DNA of 40,500 nt from Pseudomonadota bacterium (lineage in GTDB: Bacteria > Desulfobacterota > Syntrophobacteria > Syntrophobacterales > Syntrophobacteraceae), in contig JAEZHY010000302.1 of assembly GCA_023416335.1 (NCBI GenBank), forward strand, positions 1-40,500. The letters are read 5' to 3'. Below are positions 1 to 11,501 of this stretch, in pieces; the stretch's first letter is position 1; each line of letters begins with the position of its first letter. Below the pieces are notes generated by a model that did no database searches, was not told the origin of the DNA, and saw nothing but the letters and a program-made list of their open reading frames with translations. Position numbers and translations under genes: made by a program.

Positions 1-120
1 TGCACCCGTATCCAAATGTGCGATTTTACGCCATTCACTCGAGGTAGGAGCCGTATGAGGTAACTCCTCACGTACGGATCTGTGCGGGGGGTGCCGGGTA
101 ACCGGCATTCCTACCGTGAC
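1..120 (+). mobile_element. 3' end of a group II intron (domains V and VI)
   Basis: Positions 48-80 fold as domain V: GAGCCGTAT and GAGG pair with CCTC and GTACGG around a TAAC tetraloop (61-64), with a two-base AC bulge at 70-71 and the AGC triad at 49-51. Domain VI follows as TGCCGG (92-97), GTAA loop, CCGGCA (102-107), extended by G-rich/TCC pairing. A113 sits as a bulged branch-point adenosine, placing the 3' splice site seven bases later, after C120 with an AC end. The 5' part lies outside the window. The G50-A78 apposition is the only irregular pair in the lower stem. Assignment to the ribozyme family is confident; the exact subclass is not determined. Confidence 0.85.
3..47 (+). CDS. 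C-terminal tail of intron-encoded reverse transcriptase/maturase (partial)
   Basis: The frame beginning at base 3 reads HPYPNVRFYAIHSR and stops at TAG 45-47, directly before domain V. Reading through the stop would give EPYE, and intron reverse transcriptases commonly end in a motif of the type RFxxxHPRWEPY that runs into domain V. The tail therefore looks like the end of the intron-encoded protein, with the usual tryptophan codon replaced by TAG. The rest of the gene, and whether it is intact, cannot be seen. Only 14 residues are visible, so the call leans on its position in the intron. Confidence 0.5.
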   Translation, partial: HPYPNVRFYAIHSR

Positions 121-195
121 ACTGAAAATACATCCGATTGTTCCCTTGTCAGGATTCTCTCCGGTAATACGTGCATGCGGTCACGCGAATTTCCT

Positions 196-241
196 CTTCA
201 GCTCACTGTTCACTGCTCACTGTTCACCGCTCAGTAGTTTC
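196..241 (+). repeat. short tandem repeat, TCACTG(C/T)TCACTG type
   Basis: The stretch around 200-235 is built from repeated units like GCTCACTGTTCACT. A related run (GTTCACTGCTCACCGTTCAC and more) occurs at about 35528-35570, just downstream of a glycosyltransferase gene. The rest of 121-356 shows no gene. No function is assigned. Confidence 0.4.
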
Positions 242-356
242 TTTTGCGGGTTTCTCCCCATTTATTTCCCTCACACCTGACAATACCTTTTTCGTTACAT
301 AAATTAACTACCTATGGATCATCCTACTTTCAGTGACGACAGGCAGAGGAGACCTC

Positions 357-2516
<2,160 letters not shown>

Positions 2517-2549
2517 TGTACAAGCCCACAGGTTTCCCCGGGGTTATTA

Positions 2550-4667
2550 ATGATTGCTTCCGATAAAGAGCATCGCATTCTGCAAAGCCTGGCTCAGGCC
2601 TACGGCGTCCAGACCTCCTATACCGATGTGTCGGGCAAGAGGCGCACCGCTTCCCCGGAGGCATTGCTGAAAGTATTGGCGTCATTGGGTGCGCCGGTAT
2701 CCCGCCTGTCCGACGTCAAGGACGCTCTTGAAGAAAAAAAGAGACGGGATGTTCAGAGGCGCATCGAACCGGTGACGGTTGCCTGGGACGGAAAAGTCTC
2801 CGGCATCAGGTATTACGTGCCGCAGGGTGTGCATTCCCGTGCAGCAATGCGCCTTCGACTCGAGTCCGGGGAAGAGAGGACCTTGCCCTGCGACCTGGAC
2901 CGGTGCAGGCCGATGCACTATGAGACTGTCGGCGGTACCACTTTTGTGGCGAAGGAACTTTGCTTCCAGGAGACCCTGCCGACGGGGTACCACGACTTTA
3001 CGTTGGAGAGTTCGGACGGGAGCTTCACGACCAGGGTCATCTCCGCACCATTGAAGGCCTGGTCGGGGTCAAGAAATCAAAAGCTCTGGGGTCTCTTCAT
3101 TCCGCTTTATTCGCTGTACTCGGAAAACAGTCTCGGCGCGGGCGACTTCGGCGATATGTCAAGACTATACGATTGGCTCGGCAAAATGGGCGGTAATTTC
3201 GTGGGGACCCTGCCATTCTTCGCCGCTTTCCTCGATAGTCCCCTTGAGCCGAGCCCCTATTCCCCTGCAAGCCGTCTTTTCTGGAATACTTTTTATATCG
3301 ATCTGGAAAAGATACCGGAACTTCGACACTCCCACAAAGCGAGGACTATCCTGGACTCGGTCAGGAGTGAACTGCGAAATCTCGCCCGTGCGCCTCTGGT
3401 AGATTATCGGCGGCAGATGGACGGGAAAAGAAAAGTGATCGAGGAGTTGTCCCGGTCGTTTTTCAGCCGACCGGCCAAAGATCGCGAGGCTTTTGGAATA
3501 TACCGTCAAAAAAATCCTGCACTGGACGATTATGCCGAGTTCAGGGCGTTTGGCGAGCAAACGGGAAAGCCCTGGTCCGACTGGCCGGAAGCTCAGAGGG
3601 ACGGCCGTATCGTGGCGGCCGACTTCGACGAGAATGTAAAAAACTACCACATGTACGCGCAATGGATAGCAAGCCTGCAGATAGAGGAACTCTCCGCATC
3701 GGCAGGGAAATTCGGCCCCGGACTCTACCTGGACCTGCCGCTCGGAATCAACCCGCATTCCTATGACCTCTGGCGGCATCGCGACCTCTTTCCCTCACAC
3801 CTTGCGGGCGGGGCTCCTCCGGACATAGTATTCCCGGCCGGGCAGAACTGGGGATTTCCGCCTCTGCACCCCGGCAAAATTCGTGAAGACCGCTATGAGT
3901 ACGTTATCGCATATCTCAGCAAGATTATGCAGCGAGCGGGGATTCTTCGGATAGACCATGTTCCGGGACTCCACCGGATCTTCTGTATTCCGGAAGGACT
4001 TGATTCGAGCCAGGGTGTTTTTGTTCGCTATAATGCCGACGAACTGTATGCAATTCTCAGTCTCGAATCTCACCGAAACAGCTGCACCATAGTCGGCGAA
4101 AACCTCGGAACCGTGCCCGGTTATGTCAATGAAGCCCTCGGCCGTCACAACATCTTCAAAATGCACGTGCTCCAATACGAACTCGAAGCAACCGATCCCG
4201 ACGCACTCAAGCCCGCTCCATCCGGGTCGATCGCCTGCCTGAATACGCATGACATGCCTCCTTTTGCCGGCTTCCTTCAGGGAACCGATATCGGAGACCG
4301 GCGAGAGGCCGGCATTCTCGACCCCGGCAAGGAATCCGAAGAGGTGCGGAAGCGGCAAAGAGTCCGTGAGGGTCTCAAGAATCTCTTTTCCCGCAAAGGC
4401 ATGCTTGCCGGTTCGGGATCGGATGAAGACATTATGAGGGCGGCGGTGAAATATCTTGCGGCGAGTCCTGCCCGGATTCTTCTTTTGAACCTGGAAGACC
4501 TGTGGACGGAGGTCAACGCCCAGAATCTGCCCAATACCACACACGAGCGGCCGAATTGGAGACGCAAAGCGCGCTACAGCCTGGAGGATTTCACCAGCAT
4601 GCCTGTTGTGGTGGAAATACTCAAAGAAATAGACGGCATACGGAAATCGCCGGGGAAGAGCAAATGA
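2550..4667 (+). CDS. malQ: 4-alpha-glucanotransferase (amylomaltase)
   Basis: A 705-residue GH77 enzyme that transfers maltodextrin segments between chains, lengthening glucans in the cytoplasm. The N-terminal 170 residues form the extra domain seen in long MalQ proteins such as that of E. coli. The GH77 barrel follows, with RIDHVPG giving the nucleophile Asp469, VGENLG giving Glu517 and NTHDMPPF giving Asp568. The start at 2550 has only a weak ribosome site (GGGG), so it may be translated by coupling to glgX, which ends 33 bases upstream. Its stop overlaps the treZ start by four bases (ATGA). In this operon it probably rebuilds short maltodextrins left by debranching and by TreY/TreZ cleavage into longer substrates. 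Confidence 0.95.
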   Translation: MIASDKEHRILQSLAQAYGVQTSYTDVSGKRRTASPEALLKVLASLGAPVSRLSDVKDALEEKKRRDVQRRIEPVTVAWDGKVSGIRYYVPQGVHSRAAMRLRLESGEERTLPCDLDRCRPMHYETVGGTTFVAKELCFQETLPTGYHDFTLESSDGSFTTRVISAPLKAWSGSRNQKLWGLFIPLYSLYSENSLGAGDFGDMSRLYDWLGKMGGNFVGTLPFFAAFLDSPLEPSPYSPASRLFWNTFYIDLEKIPELRHSHKARTILDSVRSELRNLARAPLVDYRRQMDGKRKVIEELSRSFFSRPAKDREAFGIYRQKNPALDDYAEFRAFGEQTGKPWSDWPEAQRDGRIVAADFDENVKNYHMYAQWIASLQIEELSASAGKFGPGLYLDLPLGINPHSYDLWRHRDLFPSHLAGGAPPDIVFPAGQNWGFPPLHPGKIREDRYEYVIAYLSKIMQRAGILRIDHVPGLHRIFCIPEGLDSSQGVFVRYNADELYAILSLESHRNSCTIVGENLGTVPGYVNEALGRHNIFKMHVLQYELEATDPDALKPAPSGSIACLNTHDMPPFAGFLQGTDIGDRREAGILDPGKESEEVRKRQRVREGLKNLFSRKGMLAGSGSDEDIMRAAVKYLAASPARILLLNLEDLWTEVNAQNLPNTTHERPNWRRKARYSLEDFTSMPVVVEILKEIDGIRKSPGKSK

Positions 4668-6505
4668 GTTTTCAGCCAAATGTTGGGGCAGTGTACCTCG
4701 GGGGTGGGCGATGCCGTTTTCGGGTCTGGGCTCCACTTAAAGAGAAAGTGGAAATAAGGCTCGTTTCGCCTCGAGACGGAATCATTCCAATGGAAAGAGA
4801 GGAAAGGGGTTACTGGTCCGCTGAAGCCGACGGGGTGAAGCCCGGTTCACGATACATGATCAGCTTCGACGGGAAGTTGGAACGGCCGGATCCCGCTTCC
4901 TTTTATCAGCCCGTAAGCGTACACGGTCCATCTGAGGTAATCGCCCTCGATTTCGAGTGGCATGACGAGGGCTGGTCGGGTCCGCCTCTTCGTGATTACA
5001 TATTCTACGAATTGCATGTCGGCACTTTTACTCCCGAAGGGAATTTTGCCGGTGTGGAGAGCAAACTGGACCATCTGCTCGATCTGGGCGTAACCAGCGT
5101 TGAAATCATGCCGGTCTCCCAGTTTCCCGGCGAGCGCAACTGGGGTTACGACGGGGTATACCCGTTCGCGGTACAGAACACCTATGGCGGCCCTGCCGGT
5201 TTCCAGCATCTCGTGGACGCCTGCCACAAAAAAGGTCTCTCGGTTACTCTGGACGTGGTCTACAACCACTTCGGCCCCGAAGGGAATTATTCGCGCGAAT
5301 TTGGGCCTTATTTCACAGATAAATATGTTACCCCGTGGGGCGGTGCCCTGAATTTCGACGACGAATACAATGATGAAGCGCGCAACTTCTTCATTCAGAA
5401 CGCTCTTTTCTGGTTCGGTGTCTACCATATCGATGCCCTTCGGCTCGATGCCGTGCATGCCATATACGATCGGAGCGCAAACCCTTTTCTTGCCCAATTG
5501 GCGGAACAGGCTGACGAGTTTGGAAGGCGCGCCGGAAGAAAAGTCTACCTGATTGCCGAAAGCGATCTGAACGACAGCCGCCTTGTTCGGCCGAAAAGGG
5601 TATGGGGCTACGGACTCGATGCGCAGTGGTCGGACGATTTTCATCATTCTCTGCATGCCCTGCTGACTGGGGAAAAGGCCGGGTATTATCTCGATTTCGG
5701 GCAGATGTCCGATCTGGTCACATCCCTGGAAGAGGGCTACGTCTACTCCGGCAAATACTCCCAATTCAGGAAAAAGAGCCACGGGAATTACTCGGCGGAT
5801 TTACCCTCCGAGAACTTCGTGATTGCAGCGCAGAATCACGATCAGGTTGGAAACAGAATGCTCGGGGAGCGGCTCTCCAGCCTCGTTTCATTCGAAGGAA
5901 GGAAAGTAGCCGCCGCCGCGGTTCTCCTCTCTCCTTTTATCCCCTTGCTTTTCATGGGGGAGGAATACGGCGAGGAAGCCCCATTTCTTTATTTCGTCAG
6001 TCACTCCGACCCTCAGCTGATGGAAGCGGTGAGGAAGGGGCGCAAAGAAGAATTCAAGGATTTCACCTGGAAAGAGGAGCCCCCGGACCCGGAGAGCGAA
6101 GAGACTTTCCGGAAATCCCTCCTGGACTGGAGCAAAATCGATGAGGGGAATCACGGCTCTTTGCTGCGGTTCTACAGAAAACTGATTCGAATCCGTCGCG
6201 ACGATCCGGTCCTGTCCGACCGGGATAGGAGCAGCATGAGATCCGCCGCCTTCGAGGATAGAAAATTGATGCTGCTCCGGAGGCAATCGGGCAGTGACGA
6301 GCGCCTCTTGCTCTTCAATTTCTCTCCCGACAAACAGACCTTCAGCCGGGGAGAATACGCACCGGGCGGGACTTTCATCAAAGTTCTGGATTCCGCCGAT
6401 CCCGAGTGGGGCGGCCCCGGGTTTTCAATGCCGGAGAAGCTGGACGGCTCCGAATCCGTCGAAATGAGCGGACTTAGTGTCGCAATGTACTCAAAGAAGA
6501 TTTAA
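4664..6505 (+). CDS. treZ: Malto-oligosyltrehalose trehalohydrolase
   Basis: A 613-residue GH13 enzyme that releases trehalose from malto-oligosyltrehalose made by TreY. It has an N-terminal CBM48-like beta domain (about 1-100) and the barrel with ELHVGTF (from 116), DVVYNHFGPEGNY (from 197), LRLD with Asp262, IAES with Glu299 and NHDQVG with Asp393. The ATG at 4664 overlaps the malQ stop and is preceded by GGGGAAGAG, so the longer in-frame extension to 4502, which runs through malQ, was rejected. Translational coupling to malQ is likely. The next gene, treY, starts 129 bases later. Confidence 0.95.
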   Translation: MSFQPNVGAVYLGGGRCRFRVWAPLKEKVEIRLVSPRDGIIPMEREERGYWSAEADGVKPGSRYMISFDGKLERPDPASFYQPVSVHGPSEVIALDFEWHDEGWSGPPLRDYIFYELHVGTFTPEGNFAGVESKLDHLLDLGVTSVEIMPVSQFPGERNWGYDGVYPFAVQNTYGGPAGFQHLVDACHKKGLSVTLDVVYNHFGPEGNYSREFGPYFTDKYVTPWGGALNFDDEYNDEARNFFIQNALFWFGVYHIDALRLDAVHAIYDRSANPFLAQLAEQADEFGRRAGRKVYLIAESDLNDSRLVRPKRVWGYGLDAQWSDDFHHSLHALLTGEKAGYYLDFGQMSDLVTSLEEGYVYSGKYSQFRKKSHGNYSADLPSENFVIAAQNHDQVGNRMLGERLSSLVSFEGRKVAAAAVLLSPFIPLLFMGEEYGEEAPFLYFVSHSDPQLMEAVRKGRKEEFKDFTWKEEPPDPESEETFRKSLLDWSKIDEGNHGSLLRFYRKLIRIRRDDPVLSDRDRSSMRSAAFEDRKLMLLRRQSGSDERLLLFNFSPDKQTFSRGEYAPGGTFIKVLDSADPEWGGPGFSMPEKLDGSESVEMSGLSVAMYSKKI

Positions 6506-6634
6506 TTTTACCCCGATTCCACAAGAATCCCCGTTGAGGCTTTCGCGGAGGCTTTCCCGTTCCAAGAGTAACAGTATGAGTAGTGCGCCCGCAGCGTTTT
6601 ATTCTGCTCAGAACCCAGAATCCAGGGTCGTCCC

Positions 6635-9415
6635 ATGAGAATTCCGTCTTCAACCTACAGGGTTCAGTTCAACTCGGGGTTTACTTTCAAAGATGCACTC
6701 GGGATCCTTGATTACCTTTCAGATCTCGGGATAACGGACATATATGCCTCCCCTATATTTTGCGCCCGAAAGGGAAGCATACACGGCTATGATGTCGTCA
6801 ATCCCGGTTGCATCAACCCCGAACTCGGTACCGAGCAGGATTTCTACAAGCTGGTCCGGGCAGTCAGGGAAAGGGAAATGGGATGGGTTCAGGATATCGT
6901 GCCGAACCATATGGCCTACGACAGCCAGAACCCGATGCTCATGGACGTCTTTGAAAGCGGTACTCTGTCGGACTATTACCCTTTCTTCGATGTCGAATGG
7001 GACCATGCCTATGAGAGTATGAAAGGCCGGCTGCTGGCTCCGTTTCTTGGGACCTCCTATGGCGAGAGCCTGGAATCCGGGCAAATCCGGATCCAATACG
7101 ATGAGTCCGGATTCACCGCCAACTACTACTCCCTTAAATATCCGCTCAGAATAGAATCCTATGCGGAGATGCTCTCCCCCAATCTGGGCAGGCTCCGTCA
7201 GACGCTCGGATCGGACCACCCCGACTATATACGATTTGTCGGCATCATATTCACCCTGAAGGGGTTTCCATGCCAGGAACTCGGTGAGGAGAGGGCGGAA
7301 CAGGTTCGTTTCATCAAGGGGATGCTATGGGAAATATACAACGGGAGCCCGCTCGTTCGGGAGTTTGTCGACAGGAATTTGAGCATTATCAACGGGGAAA
7401 CTGCGCTCGCCGATTTCAGCCTTATCGATAAACTCCTGTACGATCAGTTCTTTCGGCTGTCGTTCTGGAAGGTTGCCAGTGAGGAGGTCAATTACAGGCG
7501 TTTTTTCAGCATAAACGAACTGATTTCGCTAAAAATGGAAGCCCCGGAAGTCTTCGAGCATTGCCACGAACTGATTTTCAAAATGGTTTCGGAAGGAATA
7601 TTTACCGGACTTCGGATCGACCACATCGACGGACTGTATGCACCGCTGCAGTATCTGAATAGATTGAAAAACCGGACCGGCTCGACGTATACGATCGTGG
7701 AGAAGATTCTCGCTTTCGATGAAGAGCTGCCTTCCAACTGGCCTGTTCAGGGGACGACGGGGTACGAGTACCTGAATTATCTGAACGGGACCTTTTGCCG
7801 TGAAGAAAACGGTCCCGAGTTCGACCGGATCTACTCAATGATCGCTGGGGTCCAATTCGAGCGCGAGAGCCTTCTTTACGAAAAAAAAGCGATCATCATC
7901 GAGCATTTCATGACGGGAGACGTGGACAATCTGGCGCATCTCATGAAGCGCATATCGAGTAAGGACCGAGGCGGCGGAGATATAACGCTGCACGGCTTAA
8001 GGCGGGCGATATTCGAAGTCCTTGCACTCTTTCCCGTCTACCGCAGCTATGTCAGTTCGGATTCATTTACAGGTAAGGATCGACGGTACATCAGGGAGGC
8101 TGTTGCGAGAGCAAAGAGAAGAAGTCCCGAACTGGTCAACGAAATTAATTACCTGGCAAAATTCCTGCTCCTCAAATATGAAGATTACCTCGGCGAGGAA
8201 GAGAAAAAAGCCTGGCTGAAGTTCGTGATGAGATTTCAGCAATTTACCGGCCCCCTGATGGCGAAGGGATTCGAAGATACTCTTCTTTATGTCTATAATA
8301 GGTTGATATCATTGAATGAAGTTGGAGGGGAACCGTTCAGGTTCGGAGTTGCCCTCCCTGAGTTTCACTCTTTCAATAAGAAGCGTTCGGAAACCCGTCC
8401 TTTTGCAATGAACGCCACTTCGACACACGATACCAAAAGAGGTGAGGATGTCAGGACAAGGATAAACGTCCTTTCTGAAATTCCGGGAGAATGGTTGGAA
8501 AGGGTGCGTTCATGGAGCGAACTGAATGCCGGGCGGAAGACAAGAATCGATCATCTGAATGCGCCCGCACGCAATGATGAATATTTCCTCTATCAGACGC
8601 TGATCGGGACGTATCCTTTTGACGAAACGGATTTTCCGGATTATATACACCGCGTCAAGGAATATGTTATCAAAGCGATTCGGGAAGCCAAGGTGTACAC
8701 GGGTTGGATCAAGCCCGACTCGGATTATGAAGACGCATTCGAAAAGTTTGTCGAAAAAATCCTGGATCGGTCCGTTTCAAACGATTTTCTCGAGGATTTC
8801 GTTCCATTTCAACAGAAGATTGCCCACTTCGGAATCTTAAACTCGCTCTCTCAAGTACTCTTAAAGATCTGTTCCCCTGGAAACCCCGATTTCTATCAAG
8901 GCACGGAATTATGGGAATTGAACATGGTGGATCCGGACAACCGTCGCCAGGTAGATTATCGAGGACGCATCTCCATGCTGGAGGAAGTGCTTCAACACCG
9001 GGCGGGCCCGGACTTCCTGAATGAACTGATGGAATCGGCCCACGACGGGAGAATCAAACTTTTCCTGACTCACAAAGGCCTGCTGGCCAGGAAATCCCAC
9101 CGGAACCTTTTTGCGAACGGAAGCTATATCCCTTTGACAGCGGAAGGGAAACATGGTGAAAACGTCATAGCTTTTGCCAGAAGACAAGACCGGAACTGGG
9201 CATTAATTGTTGCTCCCCGATTTTGTACCGACCTCGTCGGAAAAGGCGAGTTTCCTCTTGGAGAGAAAGTTTGGCGAGATACATGGGTCACCCTGCCGGA
9301 GGATGCGCCTTCCCGGTGGACAGACGCGATTACGGATCGCGACATTGTCGCAGAGGGAAGACTGCACGTGGGCATCGCCCTTTCCGACTTTCCAGCGGCA
9401 TTGCTCACATCCTGA
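6635..9415 (+). CDS. treY: Malto-oligosyltrehalose synthase
   Basis: A 926-residue GH13 enzyme that isomerises the reducing-end alpha-1,4 linkage of maltodextrins to the alpha,alpha-1,1 linkage of trehalose. The N-terminus carries the typical STYRVQFNSGFTF and YASPIF motifs. The catalytic residues appear as Asp329 in GLRIDHIDGLYAP, Glu356 in TIVEKIL, and the Asp in NATSTHDTKRGEDVR near residue 598. Length is at the upper end for TreY. The start ATG has a poor Shine-Dalgarno site. The four genes from 357 give a complete glycogen-to-trehalose route, suggesting osmotic or desiccation stress use of glycogen. No clear terminator was seen after the stop. Confidence 0.95.
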   Translation: MRIPSSTYRVQFNSGFTFKDALGILDYLSDLGITDIYASPIFCARKGSIHGYDVVNPGCINPELGTEQDFYKLVRAVREREMGWVQDIVPNHMAYDSQNPMLMDVFESGTLSDYYPFFDVEWDHAYESMKGRLLAPFLGTSYGESLESGQIRIQYDESGFTANYYSLKYPLRIESYAEMLSPNLGRLRQTLGSDHPDYIRFVGIIFTLKGFPCQELGEERAEQVRFIKGMLWEIYNGSPLVREFVDRNLSIINGETALADFSLIDKLLYDQFFRLSFWKVASEEVNYRRFFSINELISLKMEAPEVFEHCHELIFKMVSEGIFTGLRIDHIDGLYAPLQYLNRLKNRTGSTYTIVEKILAFDEELPSNWPVQGTTGYEYLNYLNGTFCREENGPEFDRIYSMIAGVQFERESLLYEKKAIIIEHFMTGDVDNLAHLMKRISSKDRGGGDITLHGLRRAIFEVLALFPVYRSYVSSDSFTGKDRRYIREAVARAKRRSPELVNEINYLAKFLLLKYEDYLGEEEKKAWLKFVMRFQQFTGPLMAKGFEDTLLYVYNRLISLNEVGGEPFRFGVALPEFHSFNKKRSETRPFAMNATSTHDTKRGEDVRTRINVLSEIPGEWLERVRSWSELNAGRKTRIDHLNAPARNDEYFLYQTLIGTYPFDETDFPDYIHRVKEYVIKAIREAKVYTGWIKPDSDYEDAFEKFVEKILDRSVSNDFLEDFVPFQQKIAHFGILNSLSQVLLKICSPGNPDFYQGTELWELNMVDPDNRRQVDYRGRISMLEEVLQHRAGPDFLNELMESAHDGRIKLFLTHKGLLARKSHRNLFANGSYIPLTAEGKHGENVIAFARRQDRNWALIVAPRFCTDLVGKGEFPLGEKVWRDTWVTLPEDAPSRWTDAITDRDIVAEGRLHVGIALSDFPAALLTS

Positions 9416-9543
9416 TTGAAACTGCCGGAACTATGCGGGACTTGTGCAGGATGAGCTGAAGAAAGAGCCGGTTACTTAGTAGTTTGTGATTTTTGGTCCA
9501 ATGTGGTATTGTTCTACGCAGTGCCATTCAAAAGGATTCCTGA

Positions 9544-10002
9544 ATGCCGACTTTGCCTGAAAAAATCACGATTCTAATGGCGGATGACGACCGGGACGAT
9601 TGCCTGCTGGTGGAAGAGGCCTTTCAGGAAAACCGCTTGAAAAACAATTTGAGGTTTGTTGAAGACGGGGAAGCCCTGATGGATTATCTTTACCGAAGAG
9701 GCAAATATGCAGATGCCAAAGCGGCTCCCCGTCCTGGATTGATCCTGCTTGACCTCAATATGCCCAGAAAGGATGGCCGGGAGGCGCTGAAAGAAATCAA
9801 AGCCGATCTCGGCCTGAGGCGGATTCCCGTCGTTGTGCTGACCACCTCGCGCGAAAAGGAAGACATCTCCCAGAGCTATTCGGTGGGAGCCAATTCATTT
9901 GTGACCAAACCGGTCAGTTTCGAAGGGTTGCGCGAATTGATCCGTCACCTCGGCAAGTACTGGTTCGAGGTTGTTGAACTACCCTCCGGAGAAAGTCGAT
10001 GA
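9544..10002 (+). CDS. Single-domain response regulator (Rcp1-like)
   Basis: A 152-residue receiver domain with no output domain. The acidic pocket is ADDDRDD at residues 13-19, the phospho-acceptor is Asp70 in LLDLNMPRKDG, the switch threonine is in LTTSREKED (about 100) and the conserved lysine is Lys122 in TKPV. The PRKDGRE pattern and the long loop before Asp70 are typical of the Rcp1 subfamily that partners phytochrome-like and hybrid kinases. Start at 9544 has AAGGATT upstream. The stop overlaps the following kinase gene by four bases, so the two proteins are probably made together and may form a phosphorelay. It resembles the regulator inside the gas-vesicle cluster at 16533-16967. Confidence 0.9.
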   Translation: MPTLPEKITILMADDDRDDCLLVEEAFQENRLKNNLRFVEDGEALMDYLYRRGKYADAKAAPRPGLILLDLNMPRKDGREALKEIKADLGLRRIPVVVLTTSREKEDISQSYSVGANSFVTKPVSFEGLRELIRHLGKYWFEVVELPSGESR

Positions 10003-11087
10003 CTGAAGCGGCACGTCTATACATACGTTTGCTGCTGATTGAGGACGACGAGGACGATTGTGTTCTCATTCGCGGAATGCTCGCTGAAGTGGATTCAACG
10101 AAGTATGAGATTCGTTGGGTCAAGACCTATGAGGACGGCGTTAAGGAACTCGATAGTGGTGTCTACGACGTCTGTTTGCTTGATTACCGCCTCGGCAAGT
10201 GGGATGGATTGGAAATCCTGCGCAGGGCTGGTGAGTGCCCGGAAAAACCGCCCATTATTATACTGACGGGCCAGGGCGATTACAGGGTCGATATAGAAGC
10301 AATGAAGCACGGCGCGGCGGATTATCTCGTAAAAGACCAGATAAACGGGCACATGCTGGAACGGGCAATTCGCTATTCAATGGATAGAAAGAATTCCAGG
10401 GACCAACTGCTCGAATCGGAAAAGCAACTCAAGTATTTGTCGTCCAAGCTCCTGGAAGTGCAGGAAAACGAACGCAGGAAAGTTGCTGCCGAATTGCATG
10501 ATAATCTGGGCCAACTGCTTACCGCATGTAAATTTAATATTGAAAATGTCCTGACGCGCATGAATCCGCTCGATTCCTGCCATGCCGACCTGCAAAGCAT
10601 CGTGCCGATGCTTCAGGGCGCAGTTGAACAAGTCCGCAGTATCTATACACAGCTCAGGCCGTCCGTTCTCGACGACCTCGGCGTAACCGCCACTTTGAAC
10701 TGGTTTTGCAGAGAGTTCGAAAAGGCAAATCCCGGGATTCAAGTGGAAAGGGAATTCGTCGACTTCGACGAAAGAGATATTCCAGACGGACTCAAATTGA
10801 TAATTTTTCGGATTGTACAGGAAGCGATGGAAAACATAGCGGCTCACAGTCGTGCCGATACCGCATCGCTATCGCTTTTCCGGATGAGCGGGGCCCTCAA
10901 TCTGTATATCAGGGACAACGGTCGGGGCTTCGATGTGAACCGGGCTATGTCCATAACCGGCGCCAAGACAGGTGCGGGCCTCATCAGCATAAAAAGAAGG
11001 GCCGAACTGTCAGGCGGTGCTCTTGAAATTGAGTCCGCCCTGGAACACGGTACTTCCATAAGGATCTACTGGCCTCTGCAGGGCTGA
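9999..11087 (+). CDS. Receiver-histidine kinase (NarX/HisKA_3 type)
   Basis: A 362-residue soluble kinase without membrane segments. Residues 8-128 are a receiver domain (acidic IEDDEDD, phospho-acceptor Asp62 in LLDYRLG, Lys112 in LVKDQ). A coiled linker leads to a HisKA_3 dimerisation domain with phospho-acceptor His167 in AAELHDNLGQ, then a HATPase_c domain with QEAMEN (from 274) and DNGRGF (306-311). ATG at 9999 overlaps the upstream regulator and has GGAGAAAG before it. HisKA_3 kinases normally phosphorylate LuxR-type regulators, but none lies in the window; the receiver-only neighbour is the obvious candidate input or partner. It ends nine bases from the convergent gvpJ gene, so a role in gas-vesicle control is suggested by position only. 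Confidence 0.9.
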   Translation: MTEAARLYIRLLLIEDDEDDCVLIRGMLAEVDSTKYEIRWVKTYEDGVKELDSGVYDVCLLDYRLGKWDGLEILRRAGECPEKPPIIILTGQGDYRVDIEAMKHGAADYLVKDQINGHMLERAIRYSMDRKNSRDQLLESEKQLKYLSSKLLEVQENERRKVAAELHDNLGQLLTACKFNIENVLTRMNPLDSCHADLQSIVPMLQGAVEQVRSIYTQLRPSVLDDLGVTATLNWFCREFEKANPGIQVEREFVDFDERDIPDGLKLIIFRIVQEAMENIAAHSRADTASLSLFRMSGALNLYIRDNGRGFDVNRAMSITGAKTGAGLISIKRRAELSGGALEIESALEHGTSIRIYWPLQG

Positions 11088-11096
11088 TCAGATCGC

Positions 11097-11402
11097 TTAA
11101 TGCTGCAGGCCTGCCTCAAGTTTGTCCAACCTTTTTTCAATACGTTCCAGCGATCCGACCTCAAGCTGCTGTCTCGCTCTCGAACTGAATGCGGGATTGC
11201 CGACCCACCAGTCCATCCCTATTTCCCTGGCTTTGTCGACAGAGCATATCACGAGTCTGATCTGCAGACTCAGGATTTCGATTTCCCCAAGGCTAACCTT
11301 GATGTCTCCCGCTATGACGATGCCCTTGTCGAGTACTCTTTCGAGTATCTCAGCCAGATTTGTCGTTCCGGAAGATCGAGTGGCAACTTCCTGAACCGCC
11401 AT
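11097..11402 (-). CDS. gvpJ: Gas vesicle protein GvpJ
   Basis: A 101-residue member of the GvpA/J/M/S family, a minor hydrophobic shell or nucleation component. The core LAEILERVLDKGIVIAG is followed by DIKVSLGEIEIL and LVICSVDKAREIGMDWW, which matches GvpJ (AGDIKV and the MDWW tail) rather than GvpA (DAWVRVSLVG). The last 30 residues are charged and coiled-coil-like. The start at 11402 was chosen because GGGAGT lies 8-13 bases upstream; the longer frame to 11438 has no such site. It is the last gene of the S-K-J group, the order also known from Bacillus gas-vesicle operons. GvpJ versus a second GvpA is decided on motifs only. Confidence 0.85.
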   Translation of the reverse strand: MAVQEVATRSSGTTNLAEILERVLDKGIVIAGDIKVSLGEIEILSLQIRLVICSVDKAREIGMDWWVGNPAFSSRARQQLEVGSLERIEKRLDKLEAGLQH

Positions 11403-11501
11403 AAAGATGACTCCCTTCAATTTCCACGAGAAATGCAATTATCGAATTGTGCCCCGGCATCAGAGCCGGTTGCCTTACCGGGGGCTTGATGGTTTCCGCA
11501 A

